Source of the DNA: Bacteroidota bacterium
GTDB lineage: Bacteria > Bacteroidota > Bacteroidia > Cytophagales > Cytophagaceae
Assembly (NCBI GenBank): GCA_023458555.1
Contig: JAEWYS010000011.1
Span: 1 to 64,000, forward strand
DNA length: 64,000 nt
Direction of reading: 5' to 3'
Shown here: positions 52,153 through 60,701 of the stretch, in pieces
How the letters are laid out: the number at the start of each line of letters is the position of its first letter
Numbering within the stretch: the first letter of the stretch is position 1
The notes under the pieces: model-generated
Told to the model about the DNA's origin: nothing
What the model saw: the letters and a program-made list of their open reading frames with translations, nothing else
Database searches by the model: none
Program-made: the position numbers and the translations under genes

Positions 52153-52818
52153 TCAGAAGCGTTTTTGCAAAGATAAGTCCGCGAAAAAAGGCAGTGTCGG
52201 GTTGTCGCTGAAATTCTGGCCGAAATGCTTCCCCAGAACCAGAAAACCACTCCATGATTTGCCGGAATAACCAGCTCTCATACCAAATTTAAAATTGCCG
52301 CTGCGTGTATTATACCAACCATCCTGAATAGCCGGATAGTCCTCTTTCAGCATACGATGAGCAAAATGCGCGGAAATGCTCCTGTCATAATTTGCCAGCG
52401 CGACCAGTCCCCAGCGGATTCCCTGATACCCGTACAGAACAGTAATATCAGCTCCCATATTATATATACGCGCCATAGGCGAGGCGTATCTCCGGACTAT
52501 CAGGGCGGGTTTCAGCGTCAGCGCAAACAGATTGTGCCGCAACAGCTCTGTTTGTACAGAGGTACGCAGGCGCCAGTCATCAGCTATATCCGATCCAAAA
52601 GGGACAGTAAGCTCACTGCCTATTGCCAGTGACTGACCTTTGATCTGTACTAAGCGGCCATAGGCGATACCATAATAGGAACTGTAATCCGCTCCGAAAT
52701 AAGCCTGCAGCACATTTTTGTGTTTGTCTTCCGCCCGCCAGTTAATATCCTGGGCGAACAATGTCTGCGCAACAGCAAGCAGCAAACCAATAGATAAAAT
52801 AGTATTTTTTTTCATCAT
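52153..52818 (-). CDS. Outer-membrane beta-barrel-like protein, unknown function
   Basis: The 221-residue product has a signal peptide (about 1-22, Q-T-L-F-A-Q). It then has alternating hydrophobic and polar strands rich in Tyr and Gly, such as G-A-D-Y-S-S-Y-Y-G-I-A-Y-G and F-K-F-G-M-R-A-G-Y, and ends in an aromatic residue (L-Q-K-R-F). This is the pattern of a small outer-membrane barrel. It lies 1 bp after the hydrolase gene on the same strand, so the two are one operon. Confidence 0.75.
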   Translation of the reverse strand: MMKKNTILSIGLLLAVAQTLFAQDINWRAEDKHKNVLQAYFGADYSSYYGIAYGRLVQIKGQSLAIGSELTVPFGSDIADDWRLRTSVQTELLRHNLFALTLKPALIVRRYASPMARIYNMGADITVLYGYQGIRWGLVALANYDRSISAHFAHRMLKEDYPAIQDGWYNTRSGNFKFGMRAGYSGKSWSGFLVLGKHFGQNFSDNPTLPFFADLSLQKRF

Positions 52819-52819
52819 C

Positions 52820-53803
52820 TTACTTCATTTCATTCAAATACCGGAGCGCTTTCGGGAAAAAATCCTCCCAGCCGAAATAAAGCATCTCATGACCGCAGTC
52901 ACGCACTTCCATCAATTGGGCATTGGGATAAGGGGCCGCGACTGTCGCAGCCCAGGAAGCTCCGTAGGCTTTATTGTTTTCACTATACAGAAACAGCACG
53001 CTGGTTGTATAGGCGCTGAGATTGGAAGTGAAGTCAAAATTATATTTTTCTGCATTGTCGATCAGCGCCTGAAACGCCACTGCCCCCTGTCTCCACTGCG
53101 GATAGTGCCCTTTATTGCCAATCGTATTGCCCGGCGCGTTTTCATAGCTGGCAAAGAAAGAAGCCTTGTAATCAAGCACCTCATGCTCCGTACGTCCGGC
53201 AATGATTTGTTCGGCAAAGACTGCATTATTGAGCGCTTCGGCAAAAAATCTGATCTTGTTGGAACGGCTAAGGTATTCCGAAGTCTGTGTCCAGGTAAAC
53301 CCGCCCGGCTCCGACAGCACAGCTCCGGCAATCCGGTCCGGATGCTGGTTGATATACGCGGTGGCAAGCATTGCGCCCCATGAATGTCCGAGCAGAAAAA
53401 CCTTCTGCGTTTCGGATACTTTATAATATTCAATCAAAGCGTGCAGATCATCAATAAAGAGCTGAACAGCACTCTCCCCTTCATACTGACTTCGGGGTTC
53501 CCTTTTGGACAGGCCGGACCCTCTCTGGTCATAAAAAGCCACATAAAACCCGTGAACGGCAAATACAGCAGCGTTGAGCATAGAGCGATAGTCCGCCCCC
53601 GGACCACCATGTACCGCGACAAGCAAAGGATCCTCCGGGTTGCCGATCGCTTCGGTATGCAACAGCGTGCCATTGATCCGGGCTGAAGGAAGCGAAGCAT
53701 CTTCGTCCACTGTTTTGGGAACCAGACTGCCCGGTTCATGCATTTCTTTCCCACAGGAAAAAAGGATAAGCGACAGTCCTATCCCGAAGATCAGGTATTT
53801 CAT
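52820..53803 (-). CDS. Alpha/beta-hydrolase lipoprotein (proline iminopeptidase-like)
   Basis: The 327-residue enzyme has a lipoprotein signal (L-S-L-I-L-F-S-C, Cys near residue 18). The oxyanion region H-G-G-P-G-A near 65-70, a D-Q-R-G-S-G-L-S motif near 94 and the nucleophile elbow G-H-S-W-G-A near 144-149 are those of prolyl iminopeptidase-like serine hydrolases. The C-terminal His is in D-C-G-H-E-M near 307. It is probably anchored in the envelope facing the periplasm. The outer-membrane protein gene follows directly; an AraC regulator lies upstream. Confidence 0.88.
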   Translation of the reverse strand: MKYLIFGIGLSLILFSCGKEMHEPGSLVPKTVDEDASLPSARINGTLLHTEAIGNPEDPLLVAVHGGPGADYRSMLNAAVFAVHGFYVAFYDQRGSGLSKREPRSQYEGESAVQLFIDDLHALIEYYKVSETQKVFLLGHSWGAMLATAYINQHPDRIAGAVLSEPGGFTWTQTSEYLSRSNKIRFFAEALNNAVFAEQIIAGRTEHEVLDYKASFFASYENAPGNTIGNKGHYPQWRQGAVAFQALIDNAEKYNFDFTSNLSAYTTSVLFLYSENNKAYGASWAATVAAPYPNAQLMEVRDCGHEMLYFGWEDFFPKALRYLNEMK

Positions 53804-53901
53804 CTTTTCTTGTTTTTCCGCAAAGATGGAATACTAATAAAAAACGGACGTTCGGCTGGGTACAGCCGAACAAGATCACGAAGTTCGGCTGCATAAGCAG
53901 A

Positions 53902-55155
53902 TTAAGAATCAATATGCTGAATCAAAAAATACTCCGAAGGAGTCTTGCCTGTTTTCAGCTTGAAATACTTGTTGAATGTCGTTTTCGATCGGAAACCACA
54001 ATCATATGCCAGGGAAATAAGCGTATATTTTTTATTTTCGGGCAGACTGGCTGTCCGGATAAAAGCCTCGATACGATAATCATTGATATACTGATAAAAG
54101 CTTTTCTTCATCACCGTATTGATCGCCTGTGAGAGCAGATTGGCAGATACCTCTGCTTTACCCGCCAGCTGAGCAAGTGTCAGATCAGGGTCCTTGTACA
54201 ATTCTGTCTCTTCCAGTAGCATGTCGGTTTTCTCCATGATCATCTGCAGGCGTTCATCCAATTGACTATGAATAGATTTATCCTGAACCACAATCTCCTT
54301 TTTCGTACTGAGTGCTTCTGCCGCAAGAGCTGTCCGTCCTGATTTTCCGGTCACTGTGGTAAAATCCCGGGTAGCCTGACCATCTATCAGTACACCGCCT
54401 GTCTGATAGCTATCTGATATAGTCCCTTCTGTCCTATCCGAATAAAAGACCGGAACCTGATTGATCCCCATAAATCCGATAAAAATGACGAAACAGGAAA
54501 CAGCAGCAAAAATAACAGGATCATCCGCAACAATTACACATAACCAGACCAGCCCCAGCGCAATGCTCAGTTTTTCGAGCCAGCGCAGCATTTTACGATC
54601 GGTATTGGAGAAATGCTCTGCCATTTTCTTCCTGTGACGGTATATCATACTTAAGCTCAATACTGAATATACAAGGCCGGAAATCACAATGACAGGAACC
54701 AAAATACTTTCAAACCACTCATAGCCTCTGCCCTGATTTTCAAACACCCGTATTTTTTCTTCTCCTGATAGTAAATAAAAGGGAATGGCCAGCGATACAA
54801 TGCCCAAAGCCGGCATAAGATGCAGCATCATGGATTTTATATCAGGTACTCCATTGCCAGTCATCAGACGGGTATAGACGTACAGCAACAATCCGTGCAG
54901 TACCGGCAATGGAAACGAAAGCCCCAATGTATGCGGATATCGCAGCGCAAGACCGGAAAATACACTATACGAAAGCAGAATATGAACGGCGATTACCAGC
55001 ATCCAGATCAACAATACCTTATCAGCCTGCGACGTATTGTTCTTGAAGAGCAACAGCAGCCCCAGAAAGCAGGAAAGCACAAAACCGGTTAAATAAAGCA
55101 TACTGAAAGAAAAACGGTAGTTCAAAGGTACCAAAGAATCCGGACTTACTGCCAT
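53902..55155 (-). CDS. AraC-family regulator with membrane-embedded N-terminus (second of two)
   Basis: The 417-residue protein has six to seven transmembrane helices in its first 240 residues and a soluble linker. The C-terminal AraC domain (about 310-417) shows L-A-Q-L-A-G-K-A-E-V-S-A-N-L-L-S-Q-A-I-N for the first helix-turn-helix and F-K-L-K-T-G-K-T-P-S-E-Y-F-L at the end. It resembles the 48686-49795 regulator in layout. It lies 98 bp upstream of the hydrolase gene on the same strand, so it may control that operon. A small hairpin (55176-55190) lies just before its start. Confidence 0.9.
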   Translation of the reverse strand: MAVSPDSLVPLNYRFSFSMLYLTGFVLSCFLGLLLLFKNNTSQADKVLLIWMLVIAVHILLSYSVFSGLALRYPHTLGLSFPLPVLHGLLLYVYTRLMTGNGVPDIKSMMLHLMPALGIVSLAIPFYLLSGEEKIRVFENQGRGYEWFESILVPVIVISGLVYSVLSLSMIYRHRKKMAEHFSNTDRKMLRWLEKLSIALGLVWLCVIVADDPVIFAAVSCFVIFIGFMGINQVPVFYSDRTEGTISDSYQTGGVLIDGQATRDFTTVTGKSGRTALAAEALSTKKEIVVQDKSIHSQLDERLQMIMEKTDMLLEETELYKDPDLTLAQLAGKAEVSANLLSQAINTVMKKSFYQYINDYRIEAFIRTASLPENKKYTLISLAYDCGFRSKTTFNKYFKLKTGKTPSEYFLIQHIDS

Positions 55156-55175
55156 TTATAGTATTCAAAGAAAGA

Positions 55176-55190
55176 AGGCTCAAAGAGCCT
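55176..55190 (-). terminator. Hairpin before the AraC gene, after a possible small ORF
   Basis: AGGCTC, TTT and GAGCCT, then TCTTTCTTT on the minus strand. It lies within a minus-strand frame that starts at 55321 (M-A-E-A-K-E-Y-V-A-L) and would end a short transcript from the divergent region 55322-55487, be it a small peptide or an RNA. Confidence 0.5.
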
Positions 55191-55487
55191 GCGAAGCAGT
55201 AATTGGGCTTCAGAACTTCGAGATCATATCCTAATCCTACAAACATAGGAGAACCGCCGCACATACTATCAACCTGTACATCACCGGCACTCAGGGCAAC
55301 ATATTCTTTTGCTTCTGCCATATTTATTTTTCTATATAGTTAAATCCGTTGGTGAATGTCTTTCTCCTGCGGTAAAAATAACGGTCTGTCATTCGATCCT
55401 GTTTTCTTTTGGCAGTATTCTTGCAGTTATGCAAGGTTGCCGCTTACACAGTCGTAGAGACATGTAAAATACAGGTAATTTGTCATC

Positions 55488-56609
55488 ATGCAAGTAATAA
55501 AGAAAGTCTTTGTACGTCTCCTTATCATACTGACAGCCATTGCTCTGCTTTTAGCCGCTACTGCCTGGCTTGTCACCAGCCGGTTAAATTTCGGAAAAGC
55601 ACCATCCGGCAAACGCCTGGCCCGGATAGAGCAATCGCCCAATTATAAAAATGGCAAATTCCAGAATCTGACAGCCACTACCACGCTGGCAAGTGACAAA
55701 TCAATGGTAATCCTCGCTGCAGAGTTTCTTTTTCAGGAAATCAAGGATCTGCGGCCTTTGAAAAATATTCCTTCTGTCAAAAGCGATCTTAAGCAAGCCG
55801 GCTCTGATCAGAATCTGATTGTATGGCTTGGGCACTCTTCCCTGTATATACAGCTGCACGGAAAGCGTATGCTGGTTGATCCGGTGCTGGTTTCTGCCTC
55901 ACCGTTTTCATTTGCCAACAAAGCATTTGGCGGTGCGGATATATACCAGCCCGATGATATACCTGATATCGATTACCTCCTCATCACCCATGACCATTGG
56001 GACCATCTGGATTACGACACCATGCTGAAGCTGAAAGACAGAATATCGAAAGTACTATGCCCACTGGGAGTTGGTTCACATCTGGAGTTTTGGGGGTTTG
56101 ATCCCTCGATTATCATTGAGCATGACTGGAACGAAAATGTCCGGCTGGATGAGCATATTACAGTACACACATTACCTGCCCGTCATTTTTCCGGGAGGAG
56201 CTTGCAGGAAAATAATACGTTGTGGGCTTCCTACATGCTGCAAAGCACTTTCGGCAACATTTACATCTCAGGCGATACGGGATACGATACGCACTTTGCG
56301 GATATAAAAAAGCAATTCGGAAAAATAGATTTTGCCATATTGGAAAACGGACAGTATAATCAGGACTGGCGCTATATCCATCTTATGCCCGAAGATCTGG
56401 TACAGGCTGTAAAAGATCTTCAGCCCGGCTGTTTTTTCACAGTGCATAATTCAAAATACGCACTCGGCAAACATGCCTGGTACGAACCTCTGGATAATAT
56501 CCACAGAGCCGCAGTAAAAGATACACTACCCCTGCTCACCCCCATGATCGGAGAACCTGTTATCCTTGGAGATAGTATACAGATCGCGGAAAAATGGTGG
56601 GAAAAATAA
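55488..56609 (+). CDS. Metallo-beta-lactamase-fold hydrolase (NAPE-PLD/UlaG-like)
   Basis: The 373-residue enzyme has an N-terminal membrane anchor or signal (about 8-25, I-I-L-T-A-I-A-L-L-L-A-A-T). Its metallohydrolase core has L-G-H-S-S near 119-123 and the metal motif T-H-D-H-W-D-H-L-D near 167-174. Further on come S-G-D-T-G-Y near 262 and H-N-S-K-Y near 320, as in N-acyl-phosphatidylethanolamine phospholipase D relatives. A lipid-type phosphodiester substrate in the envelope is plausible but unproven. It stands alone. Confidence 0.9.
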   Translation: MQVIKKVFVRLLIILTAIALLLAATAWLVTSRLNFGKAPSGKRLARIEQSPNYKNGKFQNLTATTTLASDKSMVILAAEFLFQEIKDLRPLKNIPSVKSDLKQAGSDQNLIVWLGHSSLYIQLHGKRMLVDPVLVSASPFSFANKAFGGADIYQPDDIPDIDYLLITHDHWDHLDYDTMLKLKDRISKVLCPLGVGSHLEFWGFDPSIIIEHDWNENVRLDEHITVHTLPARHFSGRSLQENNTLWASYMLQSTFGNIYISGDTGYDTHFADIKKQFGKIDFAILENGQYNQDWRYIHLMPEDLVQAVKDLQPGCFFTVHNSKYALGKHAWYEPLDNIHRAAVKDTLPLLTPMIGEPVILGDSIQIAEKWWEK

Positions 56610-56758
56610 TTGCCAATAACCATATGTTAAGCATTGAAAAGCACTATAAAAGCGCTGATAGTTGCATAATGCCTTGCGCAATGAAACTGTACCTGAAAAA
56701 TAAATGCTACTTTTGTGCTGGTAACTAAACTTTTTAAATTATATAAAACTAAAAATTC

Positions 56759-57595
56759 ATGAAACGTTTCTTTTTATTTTTTGCATTCAGCGCTTTTGCG
56801 CTTTTTGCTGCTGCACAGGCTCCGAAGACTCCTACACCGAGCCCTCTTTCCACTCTGAATCAGGAATTTTCGCTATCCAGTATCGAGGTTACCTATAGCA
56901 GACCATCAGCAAAAGGTCGTCAGGTATTCGGCAGCCTGGTACCCTATAATGCAGCCTGGCGCACCGGAGCCAACGCTCCTACCAAAGTAACGTTCGGAGA
57001 GGAAGTACAGATCGGTAAAACGGCAGTCAGTGCCGGAACTTATGTGCTGTACACTATTCCGGGTGAAAAAGAGTGGAAAGTCATTTTTAACAAAGGCACC
57101 AGTACATGGACTGTCAATGGTTTTGACAGCAAGGATGATGTAGCCAGCATAACTGTACCCGTCACGAAGCTGAGCAAGGCAGTTGAAACCTTTGGCATCA
57201 CCATAGAAAATATCACCAATACCAACTGCGATATCGTATTGAGCTGGGAACGTACACAGATCTCCATCCCTGTATTTGCGGACAATGACAAGCGTATTAC
57301 CGAAAGCCTGGAAGCAGCCATCAACCGGCCTCAGCTTCCATACTACCAGACAGCACGATACTATCTGGAAAACAACAAGGAGCTGGACAAGGCAATTGTC
57401 TATGTGAATAAAGCCCTTGAAGAAAACCCGAATGCATTCTGGATATACTGGCTGAAAGCCCGCATATACCAGAAAATGGGCAATAAGAAAGAAGCAATCG
57501 CCGCTGCTCAGAAAAGCGCAGAACTGGCCGCTCCAACTGCTTATGCTGATGAGTATAAGCGTTATGCAGAAAGCATCAAAACCGAAATGAAATAG
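56759..57595 (+). CDS. DUF2911 protein with C-terminal TPR-like helices
   Basis: The 278-residue secreted protein has a signal peptide (about 1-20, A-L-F-A-A-A-Q). Its DUF2911 domain (about 25-165) has the clear pattern S-P-L-S-T-L-N-Q-E-F-S, V-T-Y-S-R-P-S-A-K-G-R, A-W-R-T-G-A-N-A and Y-V-L-Y-T-I-P. The last 85 residues read like tetratricopeptide repeats (A-R-Y-Y-L-E-N-N-K-E-L-D-K-A and Y-W-L-K-A-R-I-Y-Q-K-M-G). Function of DUF2911 is unknown; many are found in Bacteroidota periplasm. It is a single gene followed by a terminator. Confidence 0.92.
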   Translation: MKRFFLFFAFSAFALFAAAQAPKTPTPSPLSTLNQEFSLSSIEVTYSRPSAKGRQVFGSLVPYNAAWRTGANAPTKVTFGEEVQIGKTAVSAGTYVLYTIPGEKEWKVIFNKGTSTWTVNGFDSKDDVASITVPVTKLSKAVETFGITIENITNTNCDIVLSWERTQISIPVFADNDKRITESLEAAINRPQLPYYQTARYYLENNKELDKAIVYVNKALEENPNAFWIYWLKARIYQKMGNKKEAIAAAQKSAELAAPTAYADEYKRYAESIKTEMK

Positions 57596-57633
57596 ATACG
57601 GTATCCGGTATACCGATTGTGTCAGCTATCTGT

Positions 57634-57667
57634 AAAAGCTCCGTGGTTATTTTTGCCCGGAGCTTTT
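57634..57667 (+). terminator. Terminator after the DUF2911 gene
   Basis: AAAAGCTCCG and CGGAGCTTTT pair perfectly with a 14-base loop, 38 bp after the stop. Confidence 0.82.
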
Positions 57668-57751
57668 GCAAAACACTCCCTCTCCCCTTGCAAGCCCCGA
57701 AAGACAACAATCTATCTCTGAATACTCTGCCAGCACTGACCACAACTACCC

Positions 57752-58318
57752 ATGCATATCGATCAGATTATTGACAGCATATATCTGCTGCCGGAAAGAT
57801 CAAAAAAGACGCTAAGTCAGCATATCACTGAGATCAGCTTTCCCAAAGGACATATCCTGCTGGAAGCGGACAAAGTGGAAACAGCCATTTATTTTATCCG
57901 GAAAGGAATTGTCCGTGCTTATTCGAACAATACGGACAATGATGAAATCACCTTCTGGTTTGGCCGGGAAGGTGATACCATTATCTCTATGAGAAGCTAT
58001 GTCGAAAACCGGAAAGGATACGAAAATATTGAACTCCTCGAAAGCTGCGACCTGTATAAATTGCAGACAGCAAGCCTGCAAACACTTTTCGAAGAGGATA
58101 TACATATGGCGAACTGGGGGCGGAAGTTTGCCGAACAAGAGCTCATCAAGACAGAAGAACGACTGATTTCAAGACAGATACGTACTGCTTCGGAGCGCTA
58201 CCGGGAGCTGTTAAGAAGTCATCCGCATCTGATCCGACGGGTGCCATTGGGACATATCGCCTCCTATCTTGGTATCACCCAGGTCAGCCTTAGCAGAATC
58301 AGGGCAGAAATACGGTAA
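57752..58318 (+). CDS. Crp/Fnr-family transcriptional regulator
   Basis: The 188-residue protein has a cyclic-nucleotide-binding-like barrel (about 15-120: L-E-A-D-K-V-E-T-A-I-Y-F-I-R-K-G-I-V-R) but no clear cAMP-binding Arg-Glu set. It also has no Fe-S Cys cluster. A C-terminal winged helix carries V-P-L-G-H-I-A-S-Y-L-G-I-T-Q-V-S-L-S-R-I-R. It lies 71 bp before the SMR transporter gene on the same strand, a common arrangement, so it probably controls that pump. The ligand is unknown. Confidence 0.9.
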   Translation: MHIDQIIDSIYLLPERSKKTLSQHITEISFPKGHILLEADKVETAIYFIRKGIVRAYSNNTDNDEITFWFGREGDTIISMRSYVENRKGYENIELLESCDLYKLQTASLQTLFEEDIHMANWGRKFAEQELIKTEERLISRQIRTASERYRELLRSHPHLIRRVPLGHIASYLGITQVSLSRIRAEIR

Positions 58319-58389
58319 AACTGCTTTTTTTTATCATTTGTAAAATTCTTTTACAGTTTCATTTGGGACCTTTGTATCAAAAAAGACAA

Positions 58390-58719
58390 ATGAACTGGAT
58401 CATTTTAATTACAGCCGGATTATTTGAGGTAGCCTTTGCCGCCTGTCTCGGCAAAGCCAAAGAAGCATCTTCTGTCGGAGGCACATACTGGTGGTACGGG
58501 TGCTTTCTGCTCTCTCTGACCATAAGCATGCTCCTGCTGATCAAGGCTACTCAGCATCTTCCGATCGGTACAGCCTATGCCGTCTGGACCGGAATAGGAG
58601 CCGTTGGTACAGTGCTTATAGGAATTTTCGTGTTCAAGGACCCGGCCAGCTTCTGGCGAATACTGTTTCTCAGCACACTGATAGGCTCTATCATTGGCCT
58701 GAAGCTGACATCGCATTAA
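58390..58719 (+). CDS. Small multidrug resistance (SMR) transporter, SugE/Gdx-like
   Basis: The 109-residue inner-membrane protein has four transmembrane helices and the essential Glu in helix 1 (L-F-E-V-A-F-A near residues 10-16). It also has the G-T-A-Y-A-V-W-T-G-I-G-A-V-G-T motif in helix 3. The A-Y-A-V-W-T-G-I-G sequence and the W-Y at helix 2 fit guanidinium or quaternary ammonium exporters. It acts as a dual-topology dimer using the proton gradient. I choose the ATG at 58390; an earlier in-frame start adds nine residues. Confidence 0.92.
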   Translation: MNWIILITAGLFEVAFAACLGKAKEASSVGGTYWWYGCFLLSLTISMLLLIKATQHLPIGTAYAVWTGIGAVGTVLIGIFVFKDPASFWRILFLSTLIGSIIGLKLTSH

Positions 58720-58761
58720 GCTACTGATAAACTTACAATTGAACCCCATACTAAAGGAATA

Positions 58762-58899
58762 ATGACTGCTAGTTCAGGACAGAAATCAAGTACCATGACA
58801 AAAAAGATCGTACTAATCGGTGGCGGGTTGCCGGCCTCAATACAAAAGCTTCGTCGCATGATGTATCCGGCTTTTCATTCATCTTTTTTCGCTGATTGA
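58762..58899 (+). pseudogene. Remnant of an NAD(P)/FAD-dependent dehydrogenase gene, N-terminus
   Basis: The frame begins M-T-A-S-S-G-Q-K, then reads M-T-K-K-I-V-L-I-G-G-G, the start of a dinucleotide-binding fold. The next residues fit only after a shift to another frame, V-A-G-L-N-T-K-A-S-S-H-D, so a single-base frameshift lies inside the G-x-G-x-x-G loop. The rest of the gene is missing. It resembles NADH dehydrogenase-type flavoproteins. Confidence 0.6.
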
Positions 58900-58995
58900 T
58901 TACCTGACTCCGAAACAGCCGTCCGACGCGCACATATTCAGTAATCAAAAATCTGGTATATTAGCAGCAAAAAGCGCGATCAATGCAATCATAAT

Positions 58996-59370
58996 ATGCT
59001 GAAAGACATACACACATTTCTGTCTCAATACAACGAACAGGTATGCATCCACGCCCTGATGCTTCGAAAAATCCTGCTGGAAAATCTCCCCGGAATTGTC
59101 GAGCAGGTGGATATACCCGCCAAAATGATTGCCTATTGCTACGGGCAAAAATATACCGAAATGATTTGCGCCATTATTCCTTCACAGAAAGGGCTTAAGC
59201 TCGGCTTTTACAAAGGAGCGGAATTGCCTGATCCTGACCAGCTGCTCAAGGGAAGCGGCAAGGTTTCCCTCTATGTGGAAATCAGGACAGTAGATGATAT
59301 AAATTCCGATGCGCTGAAAGACCTGCTCCGGAATGCCCTGACTGCGTATACCATACGAACAGGGAAGTAA
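58996..59370 (+). CDS. DUF1801 (YdhG-like) protein
   Basis: This 124-residue cytoplasmic protein fits DUF1801 by length and pattern: a helical start (F-L-S-Q-Y-N-E-Q-V), L-P-G-I-V-E-Q-V-D-I-P-A-K-M-I-A-Y near 30-46 and K-L-G-F-Y-K-G-A-E-L-P-D-P near 67-79. The ending V-E-I-R-T-V-D-D-I also fits. The family is related to the SufE/frataxin-like YdhG fold; its function is not established. It stands alone. Confidence 0.85.
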   Translation: MLKDIHTFLSQYNEQVCIHALMLRKILLENLPGIVEQVDIPAKMIAYCYGQKYTEMICAIIPSQKGLKLGFYKGAELPDPDQLLKGSGKVSLYVEIRTVDDINSDALKDLLRNALTAYTIRTGK

Positions 59371-59562
59371 GCTCTGCTGAAAAAACCGGCTCTTAAATAT
59401 CAAAATATTTAAGGGCCAGCACTTTTGAAAGAAGGTATATTCCCCTTTGCTTCTATACCGAAATCTGCGAAGAATTAAATCCCTGCAAAACTCGTAAAAA
59501 AATAATAGCCCTATCTCATTTTTCCCTTAATTTGCCATATATCCTAAACCCGGAAAACCTGC

Positions 59563-60666
59563 ATGAGCTATTTACTCAAAGACCTGTATTCACCCGCTTT
59601 CTATGATCGTTTTTCCGGTATACTTCAGCAGACTCTTCCCGGTTTTGACAAAAAGCGTTTTATCGCGGACATCTTTGATGAGGCCTGGCCGGCCAGAGAG
59701 CTTAAAGAGCGCATGCGGCATACGTCGCAGGTTATGCATCAGTTTATGCCTGATGATTTTGAGAAAGCCGCCGTGCTTCTCGAGAATACGATCAGCTGCC
59801 TGATCCGCGAAGAGTTCCGGGGAAGCAGTATTGAATTTATGTTCTTTCCGGACTATATCGAAGTGTACGGGATTGACCATTTTGAAGCCTCGGTGAAATC
59901 CATGGAATTTACCACCCGGTTTATCTCCTGCGAATTTGCCGTAAGGCCTTTTATTCTTCGGTATGGCGACCAAATGATGCATCAGATGTTCCGATGGTCA
60001 CAGCATCCCGACCACAGAGTACGCAGACTGGCCAGCGAAGGTATGCGTCCGCGGCTGCCCTGGGCTATGGCCGTTCCGGCGCTCAAAAAAAACCCTGCGC
60101 CTATATTGCCGCTGCTGGAAAATCTCAAAAACGATCCCTCTGACTGGGTACGCAGAAGTGTGGCCAATAACCTTAATGATATATCCAAAACTCATCCTGA
60201 TATCGTGCTTTCCATAGCCCGTGCATGGCAGGGTATCAGCCGTGAAACAGACGCGATCATCAAGCATGCCTGCCGCAGCCTGCTCAAGCAGGGACATCCG
60301 GAGATTCTCGCATACTATGGTCTGCAAAGTGAACACCTGGTGGTATCGGATGCCCGTATTCAGAACCGGCAGCTGAAAACCGGCGAGGATCTGCATTTCT
60401 CTTTTGCTGTCCGGAATACTGCGCAGATACCGCAGACTATACGAATGGAATATGGTATTTACTACCTTCGTCAAAGCGGACAGCACAGCAGAAAAGTATT
60501 TAAAATCAGCGAGCGGCAGATAGAACCCGGAGAGGTGCTGCACATCGCAAGAAAACAGAGCTTCCGGATTATAACCACCAGAAAGTTTTATCCAGGTCCA
60601 CAGTACCTTTCAGTGATCGTCAACGGTCAGGAACAGGCAAAACTCGATTTTGAAATCGTGGAATAA
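59563..60666 (+). CDS. DNA alkylation repair protein, AlkD-like HEAT repeats
   Basis: The 367-residue protein is built of helical HEAT-like repeats (about 20-265), with R-F-S-G-I-L, F-D-E-A-W-P-A-R-E-L-K-E-R-M-R-H and the segment H-P-D-H-R-V-R-R-L-A-S-E-G. S-D-W-V-R-R-S-V-A-N-N-L-N-D-I-S-K near 205-221 is typical of AlkC/AlkD glycosylases that excise N3- and N7-alkylated bases. The C-terminal 100 residues form an Ig-like beta domain (L-H-F-S-F-A-V-R-N) known from AlkC. It is followed after 35 bp by the DUF4272 gene, but a functional link is not evident. Confidence 0.85.
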   Translation: MSYLLKDLYSPAFYDRFSGILQQTLPGFDKKRFIADIFDEAWPARELKERMRHTSQVMHQFMPDDFEKAAVLLENTISCLIREEFRGSSIEFMFFPDYIEVYGIDHFEASVKSMEFTTRFISCEFAVRPFILRYGDQMMHQMFRWSQHPDHRVRRLASEGMRPRLPWAMAVPALKKNPAPILPLLENLKNDPSDWVRRSVANNLNDISKTHPDIVLSIARAWQGISRETDAIIKHACRSLLKQGHPEILAYYGLQSEHLVVSDARIQNRQLKTGEDLHFSFAVRNTAQIPQTIRMEYGIYYLRQSGQHSRKVFKISERQIEPGEVLHIARKQSFRIITTRKFYPGPQYLSVIVNGQEQAKLDFEIVE

Positions 60667-60701
60667 CCAGGTATCTTTTCTGCTTCAATTCAATACAATG
60701 T

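Noticed and set aside
59388..59417. Hairpin GGCTCTTAAATAT / ATATTTAAGGGCC after the DUF1801 gene
   Set aside because: The stem has mismatches and no T run follows on the plus strand. It may be a weak terminator but is not called.
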